From assembly GCA_943357175.1 (NCBI GenBank), contig CALRGE010000006.1:25215-89214 (forward strand): DNA of 64,000 bases, in the 5' to 3' direction. Within the stretch, counting starts at the first letter, position 1, and each line of letters starts with the position of its first letter. The notes under the pieces are model-generated. The model saw only the letters and a program-made list of their open reading frames with translations. It was not told where the DNA came from and made no database searches. The position numbers and the translations under genes are program-made. Origin of the DNA: Candidatus Peribacteria bacterium. GTDB lineage: Bacteria; Patescibacteriota; Gracilibacteria; UBA1369; 2-02-FULL-48-14. This document shows positions 53,121 through 61,993 of the stretch, one piece after another.

Positions 53121-53160
53121 CACGGGGTGATTATAGTACTTGTGTCATTTAATTGGAAGT

Positions 53161-53982
53161 ATGCACAAGATGGACCACCCAGGGATACAAAAATTGGTGA
53201 GGGAGCTGAGGCTGAGGAACTATAGTTATAGGACTATTCAAGCCTATAAAGATCAGGTTTGGGCTTACTTTTTGTTTTGTGGGCAGGATTGGGAGAAGAG
53301 TAATAGGCAGAAAGTTGAGGATTTTATTCTGAAGAGGCGGGATGATGGATTGTCTCCACAAACAATAAATTTGAGTGTGCAGGCTCTGCAGTTTTTCTAT
53401 AGACATGTGCAGATGCAGCATTTTGAGAAGATTCGGGCTATGAAAAAACAGCAGAAATTGCCGGTGGTTTTAAGTAGAGAAGAGATTTTTGAGATTTTAG
53501 GGAAGATTGAAAATGAAAAACATAGAGCAATTTTGGCACTGAGTTATGGTGCGGGCCTTCGAGTTAGTGAGGTTTTAAAGTTAAGAATTTGTGATTTGGA
53601 TTTTCAGGAGGGAATTGTGAAAATTCGAAATGGAAAAGGCGGTAAAGATAGAATTAGTTTGCTTCCGGCAGTATTGAAAGATGAGTTGAAAGCAATGTGT
53701 GTTAGGCGCGGTGAAACTCGATATCTTTTTGAAAGTATTCGAGTTGGTAAATTGACAACGCGAACAGCACAGAAAGTTTTTGAGGTGGCTTTGAAGAAAA
53801 GTAGTATACGAAAAGAAGCTTCATTTCACTCTTTGCGGCATAGTTTTGCTACTCATTTACTCGAGAATGGTGTGAACTTGAGGTGTATTCAGGAGTTGCT
53901 TGGCCACAATGATGTTCGTACAACAGAAAGATACACTCATGTTTCTAAAAGTCTGATTCAGACGATTAAAAGTCCGCTATAG
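53161..53982 (+). CDS. Tyrosine recombinase of the integron (XerA/IntI-like)
   Basis: The track starts at 53140; ATGs at 53161 (MHKMDHPG) or 53170 are likelier, the latter with GGAAG 9 bp upstream. An N-terminal SAM-like core-binding domain (LRLRNYSYRTIQAYKDQVWAYFLF) precedes a catalytic domain with all residues (track numbering): R141 (GAGLRVSE), K169 (GKGGKDR), H230 and R233 (HSLRHSF), H256 (LLGHND), Y265 (TTERYTHVS). The C-terminus ends IKSPL. The extra ~20-residue segment between K and HxxR typical of IntI is absent; only CVRRGETRYLF links the two parts. By sequence it is nearer XerA/XerC-type enzymes, by context an integron integrase. It overlaps the hicA stop by 6 bp. Confidence 0.9.
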   Translation: MHKMDHPGIQKLVRELRLRNYSYRTIQAYKDQVWAYFLFCGQDWEKSNRQKVEDFILKRRDDGLSPQTINLSVQALQFFYRHVQMQHFEKIRAMKKQQKLPVVLSREEIFEILGKIENEKHRAILALSYGAGLRVSEVLKLRICDLDFQEGIVKIRNGKGGKDRISLLPAVLKDELKAMCVRRGETRYLFESIRVGKLTTRTAQKVFEVALKKSSIRKEASFHSLRHSFATHLLENGVNLRCIQELLGHNDVRTTERYTHVSKSLIQTIKSPL

Positions 53983-54177
53983 TTTAATTCCTGCATCTTT
54001 TAAAATTGCATGAAGCGTTCCCTTTGGAATATCTTTACTATGTATTGGTACAACAACTTTTTTATTTTCGTTATCATTTTTAAATATAGCGTGACTTCCA
54101 CTTTGACGTGCAAATACAAAACCATGTTGCCTTAGCAACTTTATGAGTTTGCTAGGAGTCATATTATATTTAGACAT
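53977..54177 (-). CDS. hicA: HicA-family mRNA interferase toxin
   Basis: 66 residues, dsRBD-like fold: MTPSKLIKLLRQHGFVFARQSGSHAIFKNDNENKKVVVPIHSKDIPKGTLHAILKDAGI. The catalytic His is in GSHAIF. It follows hicB with an 8-bp overlap. Sits at the recombinase end of the integron and may stabilise the region. Confidence 0.93.
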   Translation of the reverse strand: MSKYNMTPSKLIKLLRQHGFVFARQSGSHAIFKNDNENKKVVVPIHSKDIPKGTLHAILKDAGIKL

Positions 54178-54391
54178 GACTTGGCTTCTTTTTATTACGG
54201 ACTTCTACAACTGTAATTACTGCCTTCATAGACTGATTCTCGATCTCATCTTCGAGATAAAGCATGACAGCATCCTTTAGATTTACTAATGCTTCTTCCT
54301 TAGTTTGTCCAAAAGTATGACAACCCTCTAATTGTGGGCAAAAAGCATGCCATTTTTTCCCGTCCTTTTCTAACTTAAATGTGATTGGCAT
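54170..54391 (-). CDS. hicB: HicB-family antitoxin
   Basis: 73 residues: MPITFKLEKDGKKWHAFCPQLEGCHTFGQTKEEALVNLKDAVMLYLEDEIENQ, the partly degraded RNase-H-like fold of HicB. Short form without a clear C-terminal DNA-binding domain. The order hicB-hicA is the reverse of the textbook one but common. Confidence 0.93.
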   Translation of the reverse strand: MPITFKLEKDGKKWHAFCPQLEGCHTFGQTKEEALVNLKDAVMLYLEDEIENQSMKAVITVVEVRNKKKPSHV

Positions 54392-54499
54392 ATTTTTTTT
54401 ATTATGCTCTAAATATACTCCTTATGTGAAGATTTTTCAATACTTGCAAGTTTCAAAGGGATCGAAATCGACCACTTTGCATTATGAATTATGTATTCC

Positions 54500-55339
54500 C
54501 TAGTTTGCAATCCCAATCTCATTCAACAAATACAAAGTCCCTTCAGGGCCTCTTAGTTTTTTGCCGTGATCGTTGTAAACCGGAAGTGGGAAAGTGTTGT
54601 GAGTTTGATTGCCGACAGAGAATGCAGTGCCGTAATTGCCGGAGAGAAATTCGGCGTCGTTTTTGCCGGGCTCTGGCATATCGCCCACAACAAGAAAATC
54701 GCGGAGTGGAATTTTGAGATATTGTGAGAGTCTTTTTATAGCCTTACCCTTCCCGCTTTCTCTTGGAATTATGATTGTGCCAATGCCGGAATCTTCAACG
54801 TCAAAATAATTTTCGTAGCCTTCTTTTTTTATTATGCGACGAGTGGCATTCGCTAGAAATTTTGAAAGATGAACTATTAAAGTTGGGAAAACATAAAAAA
54901 CCGGCGGGTAATAAAGTACAATGCTGTGATCACGAGATTTCACTTGAATTTTCCAAGGGAGTTTTTTGTCGAGTAGATATGTAAGTTCCTGTGAAGTGAT
55001 TATTTTATCTGGCCATGGGATATTGAAAAGTTCCGTGTATGAATTTTTTTTTGAATCATATGAATGAGTTGCGCCACCATTTTCGGAAATTATAAAAAAG
55101 TTTTTACTGCCACCATTAATGCTAGCAGCCTTGTTTTTTATGTGATCAATGTCTCGCCCGGAGCAAATCATAAATGGAATTTGTCTTGCAATCTCACCGA
55201 GTTTTATAAGAAGCCTGCTTGGAATGGTAATTTTTGCGAGTTTTGTTAATGTGCCATCAATATCAAAAGCCATAGCTTTAAATTTGTGTTTTAAAGCCTG
55301 GTGATAGGCTTTTTCTTGTTCTGGCGAATGGAATTTCAT
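54500..55339 (-). CDS. HAD-superfamily phosphatase (Cof/phosphomannomutase-like)
   Basis: 279 residues. Motif I MAFDIDGTLTKLAKITIP with both Asp; motif II MICSGRD; motif III SGKGKAIKRL; motif IV VVGDMPEPGKNDAEFLS. A C2-type cap lies between motifs II and III, as in Cof, sucrose-phosphatase and eukaryotic-type phosphomannomutase proteins. Sugar-phosphate substrate probable. ATGA overlap with mutS. Confidence 0.85.
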   Translation of the reverse strand: MKFHSPEQEKAYHQALKHKFKAMAFDIDGTLTKLAKITIPSRLLIKLGEIARQIPFMICSGRDIDHIKNKAASINGGSKNFFIISENGGATHSYDSKKNSYTELFNIPWPDKIITSQELTYLLDKKLPWKIQVKSRDHSIVLYYPPVFYVFPTLIVHLSKFLANATRRIIKKEGYENYFDVEDSGIGTIIIPRESGKGKAIKRLSQYLKIPLRDFLVVGDMPEPGKNDAEFLSGNYGTAFSVGNQTHNTFPLPVYNDHGKKLRGPEGTLYLLNEIGIAN

Positions 55340-57897
55340 AATTTTTTGAGCTCGCTCAGTGCGATGAGTGCTTCAATCGGTGTCAGATCATTTATATCAA
55401 TTCCCTTCAATCTTTCCAATACTGGATGTCTATCAGCAATATATTTTCCTGTGAAAAGTCCCATTTGATTTTCAGGAATTTTTGTTGGCTGTGATTCGAT
55501 TTTTTCCGATTCAAGATTTGTAAGAATTTGAGCAGAACGATCAATTATCGCGGTTGGTACTCCGGCAAGTTTTGCCACTTCAATCCCGTAACTTTTATCA
55601 ATTCCTCCCTCTATTATTTTGTGTAAAAATAAAACACCTCTTGCGGATTCATTTACATCCACACAGTAATTTTTTGCCTTAGGCAGGTTTTGGACAACAT
55701 TAATTAACTCGTGATAATGAGTCGCGAAAAGTGTGAATGCTCCAATTTTGTCGTGTAAAAATTCTAGAATTGACCATGCAATACTGAGCCCGTCGTATGT
55801 ACTTGTTCCTCGTCCAATTTCGTCGAGGATTACGAGACTTTTTGCCGTGGCATGATTCAAAATATAAGCAGATTCCTGCATTTCAACCATGAAAGTTGAT
55901 TGACCGCGAACAAGATTATCGCTGGCGCCAACTCGTGTAAAAATTCTGTCGAATAGCGGCAAAGTTGCAGCTTTAGCAGGTACAAAAGAGCCAATTTGAT
56001 TTAGCAATGCGATGAGTGCAATTTGACGAAGGTAAGTTGATTTTCCACTCATGTTCGGACCGGTAATTAATTTTAATTCGGTTTCGCCAGCTTTGAAATT
56101 TGCATCATTTGGAACGAAAGAATTTTCAAAAGTTATGTTTTCAACAACTGGGTGTCGGCCGTCTTTAATTTGCATTTCTTTGTCGCCAAAATTTGGTTTC
56201 ACGTAATCACGTTTTATCGCAGTAATTGCAAAAGAAAGAAGCACATCTAATTCGGCAATTATTTGTGCATTAAGTTTAATTTCTTTTATATATTCAAGAG
56301 TTTCACTTTTTAAATCTTGGAAAATTTCTTGTTCAAGTTTGAAAGATTTTTCTTCAGCGCTTAGAACTTTTTCTTCGTACTCTTTTAGTTCCGGCGTAAT
56401 GAAACGTTCTGCATTCGCTAGAGTTTGTTTACGAATGTATCTATCTGGAACTTTTTCCAAATTTACTCTGCTAATTTCAATGTAATAACCAAAAACTCGG
56501 TTGTAAGAAACTTTCAGAGAGTTGATTTTCGTTGCCTCAATTTCTTTTTGTTCGATTTCTTTTAGCGCGGTTTTCCCATCTTTCATTAGACGGCGCAAGC
56601 CGTCCAATTCTGTGTTATATCCATCTTTAATTATATCTCCTTCGCTTGTTTTAAAACCGGGTTCGTCAGCAATTGAAGATGCGATTGTTTGACTGAGTTT
56701 TTCGAGTGGAAGTAAATCTTTTGAGAGTGATAAAAGTTGTGAAGATGTGGCCGTTTCAAATGTATTTTTTATTTTTGGAATTTGCGAAAGTGAATTTCCA
56801 AGTGAGAGTAAATCGCGAGCATTTGCCCCGCTGGAAGAAAGTCGGCCGAGAATTCTTTCAATGTCTGAAAGGCCAAGTAAAATATCTTTGAAAGAATTTC
56901 TTAGATCTTCGTTTGAAATAAAATTTTCAACTGCATCGTGACGGCTCTGAATTGGCTCCTTGTGAATTAGCGGGCGTAGAAGCCATTTTCTGAGCATTCT
57001 CCCACCCATTGAAGAATTTGTATTATCAATCACGCTGAGCAAACTTCCCTCTTCATCTTTCCCACGCATTGTTGAAAAAAGTTCGAGATTTCTGATTGTA
57101 CCTTCATCCAAATACATCCAATTATTTCTATGATATGCGTGAATTCTATCGATGTGTTTTGCTTCATCTTTTTGAGTTTCTTGAATGTATCGCATTAAAA
57201 TTCCGCTGGCTTCAATTGCAAAAGGCCAACTTGCAATTCCAAACCCTTCAAGACTTTTCACATGAAAAGAGCCGAGCAAAAATTTGTATGCATCTTCGTA
57301 AAGTGCAACTGAAGAAATTGTTGCGTCAGAAATTGAAATCGCCATAGTTCGAATTGCAGGGTCGTCGTATTGGTCACGTTCCAGAACTATTTCTGATGGA
57401 TTTAATCTAAGAATTTCATTGCGAAGAGCTTCGATTCCGCTGAGTTCAGCTGCATGAAATTCACCTGTACTTACATCACAAAATGCAATTCCAAAATAAT
57501 CTTTTTTTGCATAAATTGAGAGGATGTATCTATTTGATTTTTGATCTAAAACTTGATCAAGAATTGCTGTCCCAGGCGTAATGATTTTCACAACTTTTCG
57601 CTTCACAATTCCTGGAAGTGCAGGATCTGAAATTTGCTCACAAATGGCAACTTTTCTGCCGGATTTTACTAATTTTGCGATGTAATTTTCTGCTGCATGA
57701 TATGGAATTCCACACATTGGAACGGCATTTTCATCTTTACTACGAGACGTCAAAGTAATGTCCAAAATTTTTGATGCATCGTGTGCATCCTGACCGAACA
57801 TTTCATAAAAATCGCCGAGTCGGAAGAAAAGAATTGCATCTTTGCACTCAGCTTTAATATCCTGATACTGTTCCATCATGGGCGTTAATTTCGCCAT
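55336..57897 (-). CDS. mutS: DNA mismatch repair protein MutS
   Basis: 853 residues. N-terminal mismatch-binding motif GDFYEMFGQDA (Phe-x-Glu), start MAKLTPMMEQYQDIKAE, Walker A TGPNMSGKSTYLRQ, Walker B LVILDEIGRGTSTYDGLSIAW and FATHYHEL. Full-length MutS1. MutL is not in the window. Start codon close to the tRNA region. Confidence 0.97.
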   Translation of the reverse strand: MAKLTPMMEQYQDIKAECKDAILFFRLGDFYEMFGQDAHDASKILDITLTSRSKDENAVPMCGIPYHAAENYIAKLVKSGRKVAICEQISDPALPGIVKRKVVKIITPGTAILDQVLDQKSNRYILSIYAKKDYFGIAFCDVSTGEFHAAELSGIEALRNEILRLNPSEIVLERDQYDDPAIRTMAISISDATISSVALYEDAYKFLLGSFHVKSLEGFGIASWPFAIEASGILMRYIQETQKDEAKHIDRIHAYHRNNWMYLDEGTIRNLELFSTMRGKDEEGSLLSVIDNTNSSMGGRMLRKWLLRPLIHKEPIQSRHDAVENFISNEDLRNSFKDILLGLSDIERILGRLSSSGANARDLLSLGNSLSQIPKIKNTFETATSSQLLSLSKDLLPLEKLSQTIASSIADEPGFKTSEGDIIKDGYNTELDGLRRLMKDGKTALKEIEQKEIEATKINSLKVSYNRVFGYYIEISRVNLEKVPDRYIRKQTLANAERFITPELKEYEEKVLSAEEKSFKLEQEIFQDLKSETLEYIKEIKLNAQIIAELDVLLSFAITAIKRDYVKPNFGDKEMQIKDGRHPVVENITFENSFVPNDANFKAGETELKLITGPNMSGKSTYLRQIALIALLNQIGSFVPAKAATLPLFDRIFTRVGASDNLVRGQSTFMVEMQESAYILNHATAKSLVILDEIGRGTSTYDGLSIAWSILEFLHDKIGAFTLFATHYHELINVVQNLPKAKNYCVDVNESARGVLFLHKIIEGGIDKSYGIEVAKLAGVPTAIIDRSAQILTNLESEKIESQPTKIPENQMGLFTGKYIADRHPVLERLKGIDINDLTPIEALIALSELKKL

Positions 57898-58004
57898 AGC
57901 CTTTGGAGTAAATCAGTTCCATTTTAAACAAAATTTGGCTTTTTGCCACATTTAACTTAAAGTATGGCTCGCCAGCATCAAAAAAAAGAGATGCTACGCA
58001 TTTG

Positions 58005-58079
58005 GCCCTCGTAGTTCAATGGATAGAACGACCCTCTCCTAAGGGGTAAATACAGGTTCGATTCCTGTCGAAGGCACCA
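58005..58079 (+). tRNA. tRNA-Arg (anticodon CCT), CCA encoded
   Basis: Cloverleaf: acceptor GCCCTCG/CGAAGGC with one C-A mismatch at the fourth pair; D-arm GTTC-AATGGATA-GAAC; anticodon arm ACCCT-CTCCTAA-GGGGT with CCT at 58038-58040; T-arm ACAGG-TTCGATT-CCTGT; discriminator A and encoded CCA. A short terminator hairpin follows. Confidence 0.95.
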
Positions 58080-58080
58080 T

Positions 58081-58100
58081 AGCCGACCAGTCGGCTTTCT
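58081..58100 (+). terminator. Terminator after tRNA-Arg
   Basis: AGCCGA-CCAG-TCGGCT followed by TTCTTC directly after the CCA end. Confidence 0.7.
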
Positions 58101-58137
58101 TCGTCAAGCCTTTACATAAACATGATAATATGGCATT

Positions 58138-61100
58138 GTGCTGGCTATGAAATTAGAAATATCATCCAGTAATGGTAAAAAAACTTATCCGGGAGCAAAA
58201 TTCTTAAAAGAATACCAAAGCGAAGAACTTGAAACAGCTTGGGCTGAAACTTTAGAAATAATTGCGAATTCAAATGGCGATCCTAATCTTTTATTTAAGA
58301 TTGGTAAATTACCTTTTATTTTTAAGATGAATGGAGACACTAATCCTGAATATGCAGCACATCAATTTGAAGAATATATTGAAGAGAATATTGAATCATT
58401 AAAAAGATTCAAGGTTGCTCCAATAAAAGACTTTAAGAATGATATGGAACTCTATCCAGTGCCTGATTTTGAAATTGGCAGACTAAAAGAAATGGGCCTA
58501 GCGCTTGATAGAGCAAATGAAATAATGATTTTCTTTAAATCACTAATGTTTCAGGAAGTGCGAAATAGTATTCAAGGATTAAAAAGTTGGAATTTTATTT
58601 TTGACAATAAATCTGATTCTAATGATTTAATTCCTGCAATTGGAAATGAATTCGATGTAAAAATAAATGCAAAAAACTTTGAGGATTTTGACAGGCTTAT
58701 AAAACGTGAAGTGAATAGCAAAATGCAAATTAATGATCTTAGAAAAGAGGTTGATCGACTTTATAAAGAAGATGGAGAAAATTTTGAAAAGTTTAGTAAA
58801 AAGATGGAAATGTTTTTGTCTATAGTCTATTCAGGCAATGCAAAACTTTTAAGTTTAGAATCTGAGATTGAGATACCAGATTCGATGCTTCATGGAGAGA
58901 TTTTTTTGATTTTGACTGGAAGGATGCCCGAATGTCTTAAGATAATAAAAAGAACCTTCCCACATTTATATGATGATTTGGAGGCAGACATACAGAAAGT
59001 TAAAAGTGGAGAAGTGGGCCCGTATTATGACCCTTTTAAATTAGGACAGAAAACCATTGAAGAAATTGCAGCTGCAGTGAAGGGAGATTATTTTATGGAA
59101 GATGAAAGGATTTCACAATTAAATGAATGTTTAATTGTCACCGCTATCGCCAGTTCAGAGAAAAGAAAAGCTGAGGCAGCACTTCAAAACGCTAAGAGTA
59201 GAAAATTGCCAACAGCAAAAATTGAGGAAGATATGAGAATGACTGAAAAAAAGAACAGGATTGATTTTGACTTACTAATAGATACTTTTCATCCTCATAT
59301 TTTAGATATATATCAAATATTGGAAATACTAGATGGAGAGATTAATAGTGGTGAACATAATGAAGCATTAAAAAAGATTGGAGTAAGTGGATTAAAAGAA
59401 ATTTTTGGGCATCTTTTTAAAAGAGCTTCATATCTTTCTGCAACTAGCATGAGGCATATTGTGGCGACGAATTATTATTCAAAACCTGTGCAGTCCAGAC
59501 TTTCCGGGCTTAAAAAAGAGCTGAAAGAATATTTCAAGGCTGATCCTCATGGATACAATTCATCAAATCTGCATCTGGCACTTGTATCTAGTGATGATGT
59601 AATTGAGAATTTGAAACTTTCAATAGATGATGAGGAAATTTTTTCTGGTTTTATGAATATTGCAAAAAACCTAAATAATATAGGGTCTGCTTTTGCAATA
59701 AAAATTCTTTCAATGTGGGCAAAAGGTGACGATGGTAAAATTTCAAAAGTTATTGCAGGTCTATTCAAAAATGAAGAGGACTACAAAGATGCCGACGAAA
59801 CTTTAAGATTGAAGTTATTCCTTTTTATTAAAAAAAGTGATGCAAATATTGATTTTGTGATTCGTAGATTACTTTGTAATTCTGATGCAATTGTAAATGG
59901 TTTTAAAAAAGATCGTTGTGTTATGCCTGCCGGAGTATTAGATGCATTTGACGAAGAGAATACTCGAAGAATTTTTAAGGAACTTTTTGATAGTCCAAGG
60001 CAGCTAAGTAAAATAAATGGTTTTAAAAAACCTGCTGATTTTAATAAAGATAAATCATTAAAAGAGATTGAGGCTGAAGCATCAATAGCACTTGCAGAGC
60101 CGATATATGTTGATATGAGTGACTGTCTACCTGCGGGTTTTATGGTTAAACTTTTGCCAGTGATCAAAGCTTCTGAGAATGATTTTTCTTGGGCTGTAGA
60201 AATCAGCTTTAGAGATTTCAAGGGGAAGCCGATACATGAAAAAGCCTCCGGAAGATTTGAAAATCTGAAATTTAAATTCGGATTTCAAGGAGAGTTTAGG
60301 GATATTTTTGAGGAGATAAGTGTCTTAGCCTCACACAGATATTTTGTTAGAGATTGTGCTGAAGCAAATACTAGAAGAATTAGTGATAAAATTCGTGAGA
60401 TGATTGATAAAAATAAAGCTAATGAAACGGAGGAAGATAAGACCGTAAGCCCTAGATCTTCAGGCGCACTTTCTGTTGATATCAGTAGACAAGATAAGTC
60501 AGATGATGCGGAAACAAAAAATCGGCTCAGTGAAAAAAATGTGAAAAGTAATATTCTTATTAGGAAAATTATTGATGGAAAGGCCATCACAGATGAAGAG
60601 GTTAAAGATTTATTAGTATTTAGATCTTCTAATTTAGGCGCTGGAAAGAATATTTACAGCAGGATTCCTGCAGAGGAATTAATCGAGTGGAATAGTGTTG
60701 GAGATTTGAAAGCATTTATAATGAATGATGATTGTTTTGTGATGACAACTTTGGCGCATAGCCAAGCCGCAGGTTTTTACGTCAAAGGCTTTGAAAGTGA
60801 TGCTGGTGACATTTTGTATGGCATTTGTCCGAAAAAACCTACTGATTATTCAAAACTTGCACATGAAGAATATTTAAATTCCGGCTTTAATCCAGTTTCA
60901 GTAAGTCCATATAAATCAAAACTTTCTGTAAAAGCTGATGGAAATGTGGAGGTCGGCACTGCAAAAATTAGTCTTGAAGGCAGTGATGAAATTATGGTTG
61001 AGACCATGGCTGTTAGAGAATCTCTGAATAGACAAATTGCCAAAAAAACTGCGAGCGCGGAATTTATTGCAGAATGGGTGACCGAACAAATTCGAATTTT

Positions 61101-61293
61101 TAAAATTGAAAATCCTAATGCAAGTGACGCAGATCTTGATAATTTTATTGAAGAACAAGTTAATGTTTTGTCGGAAAATAAAGTTCTAGATTCTGAAACT
61201 GTTAAATTATTTCTACCAGGAAAATACGAAACCCAGAGAGTTTTCAACCAAGGGGTATATAAGAAATTAAGTGAGGTGTTTGAAAAAGAATAA
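58138..61293 (+). CDS. Very large soluble orphan protein
   Basis: 1051 residues. The GTG at 58138 is supported by TAATAT exactly 6 nt upstream, the leaderless pattern seen for thrS; the ATG at 58147 (MKLEISSSNG) is the alternative. No signal peptide or membrane helix. Mostly helical with charged stretches; around residue 770-810 a Glu/Lys/Ser linker separates N- and C-terminal parts. Contains FRSSNLGAGKNIYSRIPAEELIEW and KAFIMNDDCFVMTTLAHSQAAGFYVKGF in the C-terminal part. No family recognised. Composition resembles the 1088-residue orphan at 17936 but no clear homology is visible. Confidence 0.75.
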   Translation: MLAMKLEISSSNGKKTYPGAKFLKEYQSEELETAWAETLEIIANSNGDPNLLFKIGKLPFIFKMNGDTNPEYAAHQFEEYIEENIESLKRFKVAPIKDFKNDMELYPVPDFEIGRLKEMGLALDRANEIMIFFKSLMFQEVRNSIQGLKSWNFIFDNKSDSNDLIPAIGNEFDVKINAKNFEDFDRLIKREVNSKMQINDLRKEVDRLYKEDGENFEKFSKKMEMFLSIVYSGNAKLLSLESEIEIPDSMLHGEIFLILTGRMPECLKIIKRTFPHLYDDLEADIQKVKSGEVGPYYDPFKLGQKTIEEIAAAVKGDYFMEDERISQLNECLIVTAIASSEKRKAEAALQNAKSRKLPTAKIEEDMRMTEKKNRIDFDLLIDTFHPHILDIYQILEILDGEINSGEHNEALKKIGVSGLKEIFGHLFKRASYLSATSMRHIVATNYYSKPVQSRLSGLKKELKEYFKADPHGYNSSNLHLALVSSDDVIENLKLSIDDEEIFSGFMNIAKNLNNIGSAFAIKILSMWAKGDDGKISKVIAGLFKNEEDYKDADETLRLKLFLFIKKSDANIDFVIRRLLCNSDAIVNGFKKDRCVMPAGVLDAFDEENTRRIFKELFDSPRQLSKINGFKKPADFNKDKSLKEIEAEASIALAEPIYVDMSDCLPAGFMVKLLPVIKASENDFSWAVEISFRDFKGKPIHEKASGRFENLKFKFGFQGEFRDIFEEISVLASHRYFVRDCAEANTRRISDKIREMIDKNKANETEEDKTVSPRSSGALSVDISRQDKSDDAETKNRLSEKNVKSNILIRKIIDGKAITDEEVKDLLVFRSSNLGAGKNIYSRIPAEELIEWNSVGDLKAFIMNDDCFVMTTLAHSQAAGFYVKGFESDAGDILYGICPKKPTDYSKLAHEEYLNSGFNPVSVSPYKSKLSVKADGNVEVGTAKISLEGSDEIMVETMAVRESLNRQIAKKTASAEFIAEWVTEQIRIFKIENPNASDADLDNFIEEQVNVLSENKVLDSETVKLFLPGKYETQRVFNQGVYKKLSEVFEKE

Positions 61294-61321
61294 TAGCATT
61301 TTATGTAAGCAAAAAATATGC

Positions 61322-61350
61322 TTGACGGTGAGCAATGACTCACCTAATAT
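61322..61350 (+). promoter_or_regulatory. lexA promoter with palindromic operator in the spacer
   Basis: TTGACG (61322-61327), exactly 17 bp, TAATAT (61345-61350). The spacer region contains GGTGAG-CAATGA-CTCACC (61327-61344), a perfect 6-bp dyad ideally placed to block RNA polymerase. Likely the LexA autoregulatory site of this organism. Confidence 0.7.
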
Positions 61351-61375
61351 AGGAGCGTTCATTCACCCAATAAAT

Positions 61376-61993
61376 ATGGAAATACTTACAGACAAACAAA
61401 AGGCGGTTCTCGATTTTATTGAGGATTATCAGATGGGCCACGGTTCCTCGCCTACTCTTCGAGAAATGCGCGAACATTTTAAAGTGAAAAGTGACAACAG
61501 TGTTTTGAAGCATGTGAAAGCACTTCATGAAAAAGGTTATATTAAAAAAGATGACACACCTCGTGGTATTAAGCTTTTAAAAAGCGTTAAGGCAAAATTA
61601 GATGCCGCTACAAATATGTTTAGAATTCCGGTTTTGGGAACAATTCCAGCAGGTGGACCAGTTGTTTCTGAAGAATTTGTAATCGATTATTTTGAGATGG
61701 GAACAAGTATGTTGAAAAAACCTGATGGTACTTTTGCTTTGAAAGTAACAGGATTAAGCATGATTGATGCAGGAATTTTGGAAGGTGACTTTGTTATTGC
61801 AAATAGATACTTAAAGGCTCGTGACGGAGATATTGTCATTGCCTTGGTTGATGGTGCAAATACAGTTAAGAGATTTAGACAAAAAGGTCAGCATGTTTGG
61901 TTACAAGCTGAAAACAAAGACTATAAAGATATTGAAGCCAGTGAATACCTTGAAGTTCAAGGTGTGGTAACAAATCTAATTAGGCAATATTAA
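61376..61993 (+). CDS. lexA: LexA repressor
   Basis: Start at MEILTDKQKAVLDFIEDYQMGHGSSPTLREMREHFKV (61376; 205 residues). The track start at 61271 reads through the promoter. N-terminal winged HTH; cleavage site A92-G93 (TIPAGGPV); catalytic S128 (VTGLSMIDAGILEGD) and K165 (GANTVKRF). SOS regulator that self-cleaves on RecA filaments. The operator motif of its own promoter was not found upstream of uvrA, recF, mutS or the recombinase. Confidence 0.93.
   Translation: MEILTDKQKAVLDFIEDYQMGHGSSPTLREMREHFKVKSDNSVLKHVKALHEKGYIKKDDTPRGIKLLKSVKAKLDAATNMFRIPVLGTIPAGGPVVSEEFVIDYFEMGTSMLKKPDGTFALKVTGLSMIDAGILEGDFVIANRYLKARDGDIVIALVDGANTVKRFRQKGQHVWLQAENKDYKDIEASEYLEVQGVVTNLIRQY

Larger units (their letters stand above)
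42374..53982 (-). mobile_element. Chromosomal integron: recombinase, attI-like site and about 16 cassettes
   Basis: A tyrosine recombinase gene on the plus strand diverges from an array of ORFs that are all on the minus strand. Consecutive cassette genes or gene groups are separated by imperfect palindromes bounded by RYYYAAC (lower coordinate, R') and GTTRRRY (higher coordinate, R'', next to the ORF stop). This is the canonical integron layout, with the newest cassettes expected next to the recombinase. Cassettes are numbered 1 (52563-52961) to 16 (42376-42906) from the recombinase outward. The cassette set is diverse and unrelated to the chromosomal neighbours. Confidence 0.9.

Noticed and set aside
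53013-53160. LexA-type box at the recombinase promoter
   Set aside because: Only a half-site CGAAC (in GTGCGAACTT) is present; neither CGAAC-N4-GTTCG nor the GGTGAG-N6-CTCACC dyad of the lexA promoter was found.
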